Shown: positions 1-6,349, counted from the stretch's first letter. The stretch is DNA of 7,765 nt from Ruminococcaceae bacterium UBA1244 (GCA_002308635.1 DBWG01000028.1:3923-11687); one strand, 5' to 3'. A program made the numbers and translations. The notes: generated by a model not told the origin, from the sequence alone.

Positions 1-284
1 GCATGGGTATGAACATGGCTCTGTATAAAGAACGGGCTTTTTTCGGTGTCGATACCGCAGGCAAGAAGAAGCGCATAAGCTTCAAGAATATTCTGCCTGA
101 AAGCCTTAGGATCCTGTCTTACGGTAATAGCGTGAAGGTCGGCAACGGCAAAAATGCAGTTGTAGTCATCCTGCAGCTTCACCCAGTTTCTCAGCGCACC
201 AAGATAATTTCCGAGAGTGATAGTACCGCTGGGCTGGATGGCGCTGAATATTACTTTTTTCTTTTCGGTTTCTGTCTCTGGCAT
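1..284 (-). CDS. trpS: Tryptophanyl-tRNA synthetase, N-terminal part (cut by window edge)
   Basis: Charges tRNA-Trp with tryptophan using ATP in the cytoplasm; class I aminoacyl-tRNA synthetase. The first 94 codons are visible; the remaining two thirds or more lie to the left of the window. After a short charged leader (residues 2-10) comes FSAIQPSG (13-20), then TLGNYLGAL (23-31), the TrpRS version of the HIGH ATP-binding signature, and ADLHAIT (48-54), a conserved part of the Trp pocket region. The sequence aligns by memory with Bacillus-type TrpRS along its whole visible length. The ATG overlaps the aminotransferase stop by one base (TAATG). Its ribosome site, AAGGAG at 293-298 (minus strand), lies inside the upstream gene, so translation is probably coupled. 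No T-box leader or separate promoter is visible before it. Identification is secure; the 3' end is unknown. Confidence 0.95.
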   Translation of the reverse strand, partial: MPETETEKKKVIFSAIQPSGTITLGNYLGALRNWVKLQDDYNCIFAVADLHAITVRQDPKAFRQNILEAYALLLACGIDTEKSPFFIQSHVHTH

Positions 285-1474
285 TACAATATCTCCTTTG
301 CGAGTTCTCCGAGTATCTTTATTCCCTTTTCAAGCTGTTCGTCTGTGGGAGTTGAGAAGTTTATTCTGAATGAGCTGCACTGTTCCTTTTCGTCAGTGAG
401 GAAAGCGTTTCCGGGAACGACACATACCTTTCTGAGAACAGCCTGCTTGCAGAAGTCCAGCATATCCGCTCCTTCGGGAAGCTTGCACCATATAAACAGA
501 CCGCCGTCTATGCGCTGATAGGTGATCTTATTGGGAACGATATATTTGTCAAGAAGATCCATACAGAAGTTTGCTTTCTTTCTGTAGATCTCACGGAGAT
601 TTTTAAGGTGTGCTTTAAAGTCATACTCCGTCATAAACTGATGAGCGACCATCTGCGCCCATACGTTTGTATGAACATCCTCGCCCTGCTTGCAGACTAC
701 CATCTTAGAGACAATGGGCTTCGGAGCGATAACATAGCCAAGACGCATACCGGGTGAAAGTATCTTTGAGAATGAACCCGCATAAGCAACAATGCCGTCC
801 TCGTCAAATGATTTGATCGGAGCGATATTCTCACCGCTGATACGAAGCTCGCCGTAGGGGTTGTCCTCGAGTATCAGCACATTATACTTCTTTGCAAGCT
901 CATAAATAGCCTTTCTCTTTTCAAGGCTCGTTGTAACGCCTGACGGATTCTGGAAATTGGTGATAATATAGATGAAACGCACGTTCTTTTCATTCTGGAG
1001 AGCCTTTTCGAGACATTCAAGGTTCATGCCGTCAGCCTCAAGCGGGATACCGCAAAGTCTTGCGTTATATGAACGGAATGAATTCAGCGAACCGATAAAG
1101 CTCGGAGCTTCACAGATAACGGTATCGCCTTCGTTGACCATCGACTTTGTGAGAAGATCCATTACCTGCTGAGCGCCTGATGTAATTATAAGATCGTCAA
1201 ACTCTCTGCCGACATTGTATTCGTCCTTCATAAATTCGGAAACAGTCTTTCTCAGAGGCGCATATCCCTCTGTAACGCTGTACTGGAGAGCAGCGATGGG
1301 ATTTTCAGTCATAATTTTGTTGGAAATTTCAGCGATCTCCTTCACAGGAAAGGCTTCGGGAGCGGGATTGCCTGCCGAAAGCGAAACAACTGTCGGGTCA
1401 GCGGCATACTTGAAAATTTCTCTGATCGCCGAGGGCTTTAGAGTTTTTACTCTGTCTGATACAATGTAATCCAT
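284..1474 (-). CDS. PLP-dependent aminotransferase, class I/II (LysN/ARO8-like)
   Basis: A complete 396-residue fold-type I aminotransferase that moves an amino group between an amino acid and a 2-oxo acid; cytoplasmic. Visible landmarks are SAGNPAPEAFP (33-43), the phosphate-loop start SGAQQ (99-103), NPSG (176-179) with the Asn that contacts the PLP O3', EDNPYGEL (203-210) with the Asp that binds the pyridine nitrogen, SFSKILSPGMRLGY (234-247) with Schiff-base Lys237 and phosphate-binding Arg244, and FRINFS (369-374) with the substrate-carboxylate Arg370. The pattern resembles the 2-aminoadipate/aromatic aminotransferase group (COG1167) without the N-terminal GntR helix-turn-helix of MocR regulators. 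Substrate cannot be read from sequence; aromatic amino acids, 2-aminoadipate or branched-chain substrates are all possible. AAGGAA lies about 10 nt before the ATG. It follows the NUDIX gene by 25 nt and overlaps trpS by 1 nt, consistent with one operon. Confidence 0.93.
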   Translation of the reverse strand: MDYIVSDRVKTLKPSAIREIFKYAADPTVVSLSAGNPAPEAFPVKEIAEISNKIMTENPIAALQYSVTEGYAPLRKTVSEFMKDEYNVGREFDDLIITSGAQQVMDLLTKSMVNEGDTVICEAPSFIGSLNSFRSYNARLCGIPLEADGMNLECLEKALQNEKNVRFIYIITNFQNPSGVTTSLEKRKAIYELAKKYNVLILEDNPYGELRISGENIAPIKSFDEDGIVAYAGSFSKILSPGMRLGYVIAPKPIVSKMVVCKQGEDVHTNVWAQMVAHQFMTEYDFKAHLKNLREIYRKKANFCMDLLDKYIVPNKITYQRIDGGLFIWCKLPEGADMLDFCKQAVLRKVCVVPGNAFLTDEKEQCSSFRINFSTPTDEQLEKGIKILGELAKEIL

Positions 1475-1499
1475 TTTGACATCTTCCTTTTTTCATATA

Positions 1500-2207
1500 T
1501 TATACTGTGGTTTTATCCGCACACAGTCTTTTGCGGACTTCCGAAAGTATCTTGGTATCGTTTTCGTGAGAGCAAAGCTTCATTGCTTCGTCGATGCTGA
1601 CCCAAAGATAGTAGTCTATCTCGCTCTGCTGCATACTGACAACGGACTCATTTGCTCTTGCAAGGAAAAACACAACATATTTTTTTATCTTTCCGAAAGG
1701 ACGATAAAGGCTGGTCTGACGGAAATTCGGCTCTATCGTAACAGTGAGACCCGTTTCCTCCTTTATTTCTCTGAGGGCAGTCTGTTTTTCAGACTCGTTT
1801 GCCTCGATGTGTCCTTTCGGGAACGTCCAGCATTTTCCGTTATGGTTCTTGACAAGGAGTATTCTTATGCCGTCGTTTCGTGTAGTTCTGTAGACGACAG
1901 CCCCGCAGGATTTTTCATACATACAGATAAGCTTCTCGAATTTTGAAGAGACTCTCGAAAGTCTCAGACGGATATCGGGTTCATAATATATCTCATTCAA
2001 AGGAGCAGCGATAAGCCTTGTCTGACTGCGGTTCTGAGCAGACGCAATGGCAATTACCGTGCAGTCTACCATGCCTTCTATCGGATGATCTGTGATTATG
2101 TAGACCGAACGCATATCTGTCCGGTATTTTCCAACGATAAAACCTGTGTATAATTTATTCTCGGCGAGCGTACCGAAAACTTCTATCTTAACATTTTTAC
2201 CAAGCAA
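1500..2207 (-). CDS. Two-domain NUDIX hydrolase (Ap4A hydrolase-like) with PPase-like N-terminal domain
   Basis: Probably cleaves a nucleoside diphosphate linked to another group, plausibly diadenosine tetraphosphate. Numbered from the proposed TTG start (235 residues), the C-terminal domain (about 98-235) opens with EKSCGAVVYR, has WTFPKGH (127-133) and a perfect Nudix box G132 x5 E138 x7 R146-E147-x2-E150-E151-x-G153. WxFPKGHxE is characteristic of the asymmetrical Ap4A hydrolase group. The first 97 residues are a separate domain beginning LGKNVKIEVFGTL and ending in a LIAAP...EIYYEPDIR stretch. From memory it resembles small clostridial proteins annotated as inorganic pyrophosphatase-like, but it lacks the acidic DxxDPxD metal site. 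Start choice: the next in-frame candidate upstream, GTG at 2216, sits in the Shine-Dalgarno sequence, whereas TTG at 2207 is 8 nt past AGGAGG. Family confidence is high; substrate and N-domain identity are inference. Confidence 0.88.
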   Translation of the reverse strand: MLGKNVKIEVFGTLAENKLYTGFIVGKYRTDMRSVYIITDHPIEGMVDCTVIAIASAQNRSQTRLIAAPLNEIYYEPDIRLRLSRVSSKFEKLICMYEKSCGAVVYRTTRNDGIRILLVKNHNGKCWTFPKGHIEANESEKQTALREIKEETGLTVTIEPNFRQTSLYRPFGKIKKYVVFFLARANESVVSMQQSEIDYYLWVSIDEAMKLCSHENDTKILSEVRKRLCADKTTV

Positions 2208-2215
2208 ACGGCACA

Positions 2216-2221
2216 CCTCCT
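2216..2221 (-). promoter_or_regulatory. Ribosome binding site that fixes the NUDIX gene start
   Basis: A perfect AGGAGG on the minus strand. Its last base is the first base of an in-frame GTG (2216-2214), so that GTG cannot be served by it. The in-frame TTG at 2207-2205 lies 8 nt downstream, the usual spacing, and gives a protein starting M-L-G-K, as expected for its N-terminal domain. Confidence 0.8.
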
Positions 2222-2231
2222 AAAGATCAAT

Positions 2232-3461
2232 TTATCCTAATATAGAATTTATCTCGTCAAGCCTGAAGCTGGTATTGGCATTCATTATGCTGTTGATAAC
2301 AAGCACATCCGTGAATTTGTTTTCTTTGATATAGTCCATAACATTGCCCACATAATAGGACGGGTCAACAATGTAGACTTCATCAAAGTTTGCCGTTGTG
2401 AACGGTGCAAAGGCACAGCCGTAGGAATCCTTGATGATACAAAGCTTCCTTCCGGTCTTTTGCGTTGTTGTGACCTTCATATACGGGTTATTGCCCCATA
2501 TAAAGGCACTGTATGCGTTTGAGCCTTCTGCAAAGGCTGCGATAAGCGAGACCTCACGTTCCTCAGACCTGCCGTTTTCAAGCAGTATGCAGCTCTCAAT
2601 GCCGGGCATATTATAGTAAACCACCATATCGGGATTTCCCGCAAGCTCCTTGTTGCCGTCAGGGTTTTCATCCGTCTTCGTAGCGGCGCAAAGCGCCCCC
2701 CTGAAATCCGGTATACTGCCCTTCTGGAGCTTTTCAAGCTCAACGGCCTGCATACCCAGAGACTTACAGAATTCCTGATAAGCATAATACGCACCAAGAC
2801 TTGTCCAGTTATTGTCAGTCTTGAAGTATGTATATTCTTTTCTGTGGCTTTTTTCTGTCTCATAGACATCTATCGGGATCACGTTTTCGGTGTATGAAGA
2901 ATATATCTTTTTGATATTTTGCTGTTCATCGTTCATTTCCGAAAGGTACTTTTCCGGAAGTCCGAACGGTGCATGGTTAGGAACGACCATGTTGTAGACG
3001 TTTACACCATCGCCCGCAAGACTTTTTATCTTTGACACAACAGCGGCATAAGCTTCCGCAGAACCGTCCGTTCCATAGAACATTTCGTAGCCCTTTTTGT
3101 CGTATACAAAGACATTTCCGTCACGGTAGCCTTCAAGATCGGGGTCAGGCTCGCTCTCCTCATCCGAACTTTCGGAAGAGGTCTCCTTTTCAGGTCCGGA
3201 CGAAGTATCCGGCTTTATCTCAGATACGGAACTTTGTGATGACATTTCCTTATCGGTATTGTTGCTGTCACTGCTCTCATTATCCCTGTTCAGCACCAAA
3301 AACCACAGCAGTGCAAATACTGCGGCGCAGATCAGGAGAACTGCAAGAACAATAATTAGAATTCTTATCTTTTTATTTCTTTTCCGTCTGCCGGTATATT
3401 TTCCCGAACGATAGGTACGGGAGCTGTTCCTGCTATAGCCGTAAGAAGATCTTCTGCTCAT
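2232..3461 (-). CDS. Membrane-anchored DHHW-family / SGNH-hydrolase-like extracellular protein
   Basis: A 409-residue type II membrane protein. Residues 1-33 are basic and Ser/Arg/Tyr-rich (cytoplasmic), 33-57 form one transmembrane helix, and 58-113 are a Ser/Asp/Glu-rich stalk of low complexity. The globular part (114-409) should lie outside the membrane. It has the layout of DHHW/AlgX-AlgJ-like SGNH proteins: VVPNHAPFGLP (159-169), TDNNWTSLGAYYAY (215-228) in the place of the family's TDHHWTxxGAYxAY, and KDSYGCAFAPF (344-354) with the nucleophile-position Ser346. Relatives are linked to O-acetylation or esterase chemistry on cell-surface glycans; here the catalytic His position is Asn218, so activity is doubtful. 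It is the first gene of the left operon, just after a promoter. The ribosome site is weak (GAGAG). TAA ends it 24 nt before the NUDIX gene. Family call is good; function is not established. Confidence 0.82.
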   Translation of the reverse strand: MSRRSSYGYSRNSSRTYRSGKYTGRRKRNKKIRILIIVLAVLLICAAVFALLWFLVLNRDNESSDSNNTDKEMSSQSSVSEIKPDTSSGPEKETSSESSDEESEPDPDLEGYRDGNVFVYDKKGYEMFYGTDGSAEAYAAVVSKIKSLAGDGVNVYNMVVPNHAPFGLPEKYLSEMNDEQQNIKKIYSSYTENVIPIDVYETEKSHRKEYTYFKTDNNWTSLGAYYAYQEFCKSLGMQAVELEKLQKGSIPDFRGALCAATKTDENPDGNKELAGNPDMVVYYNMPGIESCILLENGRSEEREVSLIAAFAEGSNAYSAFIWGNNPYMKVTTTQKTGRKLCIIKDSYGCAFAPFTTANFDEVYIVDPSYYVGNVMDYIKENKFTDVLVINSIMNANTSFRLDEINSILG

Positions 3462-3487
3462 TCTTTCACTCTCTCAACACTATCTCT

Positions 3488-3515
3488 ATTATATAGTATA
3501 TAACATTTTCAACAA
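3488..3515 (-). promoter_or_regulatory. Candidate sigma-A promoter for the DHHW-NUDIX-aminotransferase-trpS operon
   Basis: On the minus strand a perfect TATAAT (3488-3493) lies 16 nt after TTGTTG (3510-3515), within a very AT-rich stretch (about 3485-3595) that includes a T7 run just upstream of the -35 box. This would give a 5' leader of only about 20 nt, too short for a riboswitch or T-box. The -35 match is weak, so the exact site is less certain than the presence of a promoter between the upstream terminator and the gene. Confidence 0.55.
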
Positions 3516-3590
3516 AAAAACAACATAACAATAGTACAAACATCTTTAAATATTAAAAAATTATTTATAGTATTTGTAAATAACTGACAT

Positions 3591-3633
3591 AAAAAACCGC
3601 TGTACTCCCACAGGTGACCGCAAAGTACAGCGG
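3591..3633 (-). terminator. Intrinsic terminator of the ACT-UPF0210 operon
   Basis: Reading the minus strand, CCGCTGTACT (3633-3624) and AGTACAGCGG (3606-3597) form a perfect 10-bp stem with a 17-nt loop, followed directly by T6 (3596-3591). It begins 8 nt after the UPF0210 stop codon. The plus-strand reading has only a short A run after the stem, so it acts in one direction. It cleanly separates this operon from the downstream DHHW operon on the same strand. Confidence 0.92.
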
Positions 3634-3641
3634 AAAACTGT

Positions 3642-5000
3642 TCAGTTTTTGAGGCTCTGCATCGGGGCAGGTATCCTGCCGCCTCTTGAAATAAATTTTG
3701 CCGGAGACTTGGGATTGACATCCATGATCGGTCCCTGACCCAGAAGTCCGCCGAAATTCAGTTCTTCTCCTGCCTTCTTGCCGATAGCGGGAATAAGTCT
3801 TACTGCCGTAGTCTTTGAATTGACCATACCGATAGCGGCTTCGTCTGCGATGATTCCGGAGATTATCTCAGCTGTCGTATCTCCGGGAATAGCTATCATA
3901 TCAAGACCTACAGAGCAAACGGCAGTCATAGCCTCAAGCTTTGTGAGCGAAAGCGCCTTGCTCCTTGCGGCCTCGATCATACCTGCATCTTCGGTCACCG
4001 GAATGAATGCACCCGAAAGACCGCCGACGTGTGAAGAAGCCATAACTCCGCCTTTTTTAACAGCATCATTGAGAAGTGCAAGACAAGCTGTAGTGCCGTG
4101 AGCGCCGCACTGTTCAAGTCCCATTTCTTCAAGTATATATGCTACAGAGTCGCCTATTGCCGGTGTGGGCGCAAGTGAAAGGTCAACGATACCGAACGGA
4201 ACGCTCAGACGCTTTGAAGCTTCCTTTGCAACGAGCTGACCTGTTCTTGTGATCTTGAAAGCAGTCTTTTTTACGATATCGGCAACTTCGGTAATATTGC
4301 AGTTTCCTGCCTTTGCAAGAGCGGCTCTTACAACTCCGGGACCCGATACGCCGACATTTATAACGCAGTCCGGTTCGCCCGCACCGTGAAAAGCTCCTGC
4401 CATAAAGGGGTTATCCTCAGGCGCATTGCAGAATACGACAAGCTTTGCCGCACCAATACAGTCCCTGTCAGCGGTAAGCTCGGCAGTCCTGCGGATGACC
4501 TTTCCCATTTTTGCAACAGCATCCATGTTTATACCGGCTTTTGTACTGCCGATATTGACAGAAGAACATACCTTTTCGGTGCATGAAAGAGCTTCGGGGA
4601 TACTTTCGATAAGCGCATAATCGCCGGGTGCAAAGCCCTTATGTACAAGAGCGGAATATCCGCCGACAAAGTTTACTCCGATAGTATCGGCTGCCCTGTC
4701 GAGAGTTTTTGCAAATTTTACAGGGCTCATAGTCGGACAAGCCGCCGCTAACATTGCGATAGGAGTTACAGCGATACGCTTGTGTATTATCGGGATGCCG
4801 ATATCCTTGCTGATATCCTCGCCTGTGCGGACGAGGTTTCCGGCATATCTGCAAATTTTATCGTAGACCTTATCACAAGCCTTGTCGATATCACTGTCGA
4901 TACAGTCAAGGAGTGAAATGCCCATCGTGATAGTTCTTACGTCAAGATTTTCGTTGTCGATCATATTGATCGTTTCAAGTATATCATGTGAATTTATCAT
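3642..5000 (-). CDS. UPF0210 / DUF711 (PFL-like) family protein
   Basis: A complete 452-residue member of the UPF0210 family, cytoplasmic, biochemical role unknown. The N-terminus (ILETINMIDNENLDVRTIT, 7-25, running on into GISLLDCID at 27-35) and C-terminus (GGRIPAPMQSLKN, 440-452) both match the family ends, so the gene is intact. Conserved glycine-rich stretches are GVSGPGVVRAAL (217-228), DLSLAPTPAIGDS (273-285), HGTTA (301-305), HVGGLSGAFIPV (324-335) and AIPGDT (370-375). The family has a pyruvate-formate-lyase-like barrel fold, but I see no glycyl-radical RVxGY motif, so radical chemistry is not suggested. TGA stands in frame immediately before the ATG, so the start is fixed; the AAGGA site is about 13 nt away, rather far. 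It follows the ACT gene by 20 nt, the conserved partner arrangement in Firmicutes, and ends at a strong terminator. Confidence 0.95.
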   Translation of the reverse strand: MINSHDILETINMIDNENLDVRTITMGISLLDCIDSDIDKACDKVYDKICRYAGNLVRTGEDISKDIGIPIIHKRIAVTPIAMLAAACPTMSPVKFAKTLDRAADTIGVNFVGGYSALVHKGFAPGDYALIESIPEALSCTEKVCSSVNIGSTKAGINMDAVAKMGKVIRRTAELTADRDCIGAAKLVVFCNAPEDNPFMAGAFHGAGEPDCVINVGVSGPGVVRAALAKAGNCNITEVADIVKKTAFKITRTGQLVAKEASKRLSVPFGIVDLSLAPTPAIGDSVAYILEEMGLEQCGAHGTTACLALLNDAVKKGGVMASSHVGGLSGAFIPVTEDAGMIEAARSKALSLTKLEAMTAVCSVGLDMIAIPGDTTAEIISGIIADEAAIGMVNSKTTAVRLIPAIGKKAGEELNFGGLLGQGPIMDVNPKSPAKFISRGGRIPAPMQSLKN

Positions 5001-5020
5001 TCAAAAACAACCGTCCTTTA

Positions 5021-5290
5021 TTATATCTTGTGCATAGCGTTGAAGATATCCTCGTGCATAACGTGGACCTTCACGCCCATTTCTTCACCTCTTGCGGTAA
5101 GCGAATCGACAAGCTGAGAGAAAGACACAGTACAGCCTGTGATATCAACAAGCATTATCATAGCGAACATACCCTGAAGTACAGACTGAGTAACCTCCGT
5201 GATATTAACGCCTACAGCGGCGCACTCGTTAGAAACCTTAGCGAGGATACCGACATTATCTTTTCCGAGAACTGTAATAATAGCATTCAT
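5021..5290 (-). CDS. ACT domain protein, UPF0237 family (GcvR-like)
   Basis: An 89-residue protein made of a single ACT domain. Such domains usually bind an amino acid or other small molecule and work as dimers. Visible features are the strand-loop-helix start ITVLGKDNVGILAKVS (5-20), with the Gly-Asp-x-x-Gly-Ile ligand loop, followed by NITEVTQSVLQGMFAMIMLVD (29-49), the second and third strands. Length and ends match UPF0237. It is the first gene of a two-gene operon with UPF0210, suggesting it senses a ligand for, or binds to, that protein (inference from conserved pairing). A perfect AGGAGG lies 7 nt before the ATG, stronger than the site of the second gene. A well-formed promoter precedes it. 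The ligand is unknown. Confidence 0.95.
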   Translation of the reverse strand: MNAIITVLGKDNVGILAKVSNECAAVGVNITEVTQSVLQGMFAMIMLVDITGCTVSFSQLVDSLTARGEEMGVKVHVMHEDIFNAMHKI

Positions 5291-5331
5291 AAAAAAGCCT
5301 CCTGTAAAATGGTTATTCCTTTTTCTTATTA

Positions 5332-5360
5332 ATTATCCTATTTTTCTTTTGTAAAGTCAA
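5332..5360 (-). promoter_or_regulatory. Sigma-A promoter for the ACT-UPF0210 operon
   Basis: On the minus strand TTGACT (5355-5360, 5 of 6 consensus bases) is separated by exactly 17 nt from GATAAT (5332-5337, 5 of 6). Transcription would start near 5325, giving a leader of about 35 nt with the AGGAGG near its end. No operator or riboswitch fold is evident in that leader. Confidence 0.75.
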
Positions 5361-5404
5361 GTACTATCTAAAATATGAATAAAGTTCGTTTTCGGGTGGT
5401 GTTG

Positions 5405-5430
5405 GGGGGACTTTTCCGCAAAAGTCCCCC
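5405..5430. other. Perfect 11-bp hairpin
   Basis: GGGGGACTTTT (5405-5415) and AAAAGTCCCCC (5420-5430) are exact reverse complements around the 4-nt loop CCGC. The stem is strong in either strand's RNA, but neither side is followed by a U tract, so it is not a canonical intrinsic terminator. It lies about 45 nt upstream of the ACT-gene -35 box and could stop or slow read-through from tcdA, or protect its mRNA 3' end. Confidence 0.75.
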
Positions 5431-5549
5431 ATGACTCGCCGTCCGCAGACGGCAAAACTCCTTAGACTTCAAGCGCTCCACAGGGCGTCCCCTTGTTTCG
5501 GTTCGGAAGCAGTTTCCCGCTGCGAGCAGCAGCGCAGAGGCACTGCGCT
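5405..5549. repeat. GC-rich structured intergenic element, probable dispersed repeat
   Basis: This stretch between tcdA and the ACT promoter is visibly richer in G and C than the AT-rich spacers around it and is full of inverted repeats. They are 5405-5430 (11-bp arms, 4-nt loop), 5438-5453 (6-bp arms GCCGTC/GACGGC, loop CGCA), 5518-5534 (6-bp arms CGCTGC/GCAGCG, 5-nt loop) and 5531-5549 (7-bp arms AGCGCAG/CTGCGCT, 5-nt loop). The last two share bases 5531-5534, so they are alternatives. Its right edge abuts the tcdA stop codon. No terminal repeats or target duplication were recognised. I infer a REP/MITE-like or structured-RNA element; repetition elsewhere in the genome cannot be seen from this window. 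Confidence 0.55.
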
Positions 5550-5550
5550 T

Positions 5551-6264
5551 TTAAACTCCTCCAATAATATCACGTATGACCTTTGAAGCGATGATAAGTC
5601 CTGCGGCTGAGGGAACAAAGGCTATGCTTGCGGGAACGGGCTTTCCTGTTTCTGGGTCGGTGAGACGTTCCGCCGGAATATGCGGTTCTTCCTTGGAATA
5701 GACTACCGTAAGTTTTTTTATGCCCCGTTTTTTAAGTTCCCTTCTCATAACTCTTGCAAGCGGACAGACAGAGGTTTTGTAGATATCCGCTATCTCGAAT
5801 TTTGTGGGGTCAAGCTTGTTTCCTGCGCCCATTGATGAGATGACCGGCACTCCGGCTTCGTCTGACCTGAGTACGAGTTCTATTTTTGCGCTGACGGTAT
5901 CAACAGCGTCAACGACATAGTCGTATACCGAAAAATCAAAATTTCCTGCCGTTTCTGAATTATAGAACATATTGTATACATTAATTTTTATATCCGGATT
6001 TATGTCCCTTGCCCTGTCCGCTGCTGCCTGAGCCTTCGGCTTGCCTACCGTAGAGGTCAGTGCGATTATCTGCCGGTTGATGTTCGACACGCTGACAACA
6101 TCCCTGTCGATAAGGTCAAGCGTTCCAACACCGCTCCTTGCCAGTGCCTCACAGACATATCCTCCGACTCCTCCCACTCCGAATACCGCAACACGGCTGT
6201 TTTTAAGCTTTTCGACAGCATCTCTGCCGATGAGCATTTCCGTCCTTGAAAATCTTTCGTCCAT
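5551..6264 (-). CDS. tcdA: tRNA threonylcarbamoyladenosine dehydratase (ThiF/E1-like)
   Basis: ATP-dependent enzyme that cyclises the t6A base at position 37 of ANN-decoding tRNAs to ct6A. 237 residues, cytoplasmic. The N-terminus RFSRTEMLIG (4-13) is typical. The Rossmann nucleotide loop is GVGGVGG (29-35), followed by LIDRDVVSVSNINRQ (51-65) with the E1-type Asp and Asn-x-Asn-Arg-Gln, then GKPKA (74-78) and VDAVD (118-122), the adenylation-site residues. TSVCPLARVMRRELKKRG (164-181) and FVPSAAGLIIASKVIRDIIGG (from 216) are hallmarks of the YgdL/CsdL (TcdA) branch rather than ThiF or MoeB; the paired zinc-binding CxxC motifs of MoeB are absent. GGGAG sits 7 nt before the ATG. It diverges from tmk with its own promoter. 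No intrinsic terminator follows; the stop abuts the GC-rich structured element. Confidence 0.94.
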   Translation of the reverse strand: MDERFSRTEMLIGRDAVEKLKNSRVAVFGVGGVGGYVCEALARSGVGTLDLIDRDVVSVSNINRQIIALTSTVGKPKAQAAADRARDINPDIKINVYNMFYNSETAGNFDFSVYDYVVDAVDTVSAKIELVLRSDEAGVPVISSMGAGNKLDPTKFEIADIYKTSVCPLARVMRRELKKRGIKKLTVVYSKEEPHIPAERLTDPETGKPVPASIAFVPSAAGLIIASKVIRDIIGGV

Positions 6265-6292
6265 AAAAATTCTCCCATAGTTATAATTATGT

Positions 6293-6321
6293 ATTATATC
6301 ATACCATTTCTGTAGTTTAAA
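6293..6321 (-). promoter_or_regulatory. Extended -10 promoter of tcdA
   Basis: On the minus strand a perfect TATAAT (6293-6298) is preceded by TGA, giving the extended -10 form TGnTATAAT, with TTTAAA (6316-6321) as a modest -35 box at 17-nt spacing. The leader would be roughly 20-25 nt. It is placed back to back with the tmk promoter. Confidence 0.65.
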
Positions 6322-6349
6322 GCCCTATGCAGGAATTTTTATTTAACGA

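Noticed and set aside
3..518. 171-residue plus-strand open frame
   Set aside because: It runs antisense over trpS and the aminotransferase end, both with clear family motifs; its own translation has no recognisable domain.
2477..2869. 130-residue minus-strand frame inside the DHHW gene
   Set aside because: It is a shifted frame of the DHHW gene, rich in Arg and Leu, with no ribosome site of note.
3032..3355. 107-residue plus-strand frame opposite the DHHW N-terminus
   Set aside because: Its composition reflects the reverse of a low-complexity Ser/Glu stalk; no motif or promoter.
3561..3583. 7-bp A/T-only inverted repeat (TTATTTA/TAAATAA)
   Set aside because: Such repeats are expected by chance in this very AT-rich spacer, and it is not centred on a promoter element.
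3462..3590. Possible riboswitch or T-box leader before the left operon
   Set aside because: The predicted leader is only about 20 nt, and the AT-rich spacer shows no stem-rich region or conserved T-box/S-box elements.
5531..5549. Hairpin just after the tcdA stop, considered as the tcdA terminator
   Set aside because: The minus-strand reading has no U tract after the stem; the only T run is on the plus-strand side, where no gene reads toward it.
5431..5586. 51-codon plus-strand open frame from an ATG inside the GC-rich element
   Set aside because: It has no ribosome site, and its 3' end runs antisense into tcdA; its openness is what a GC-rich repeat gives by chance.
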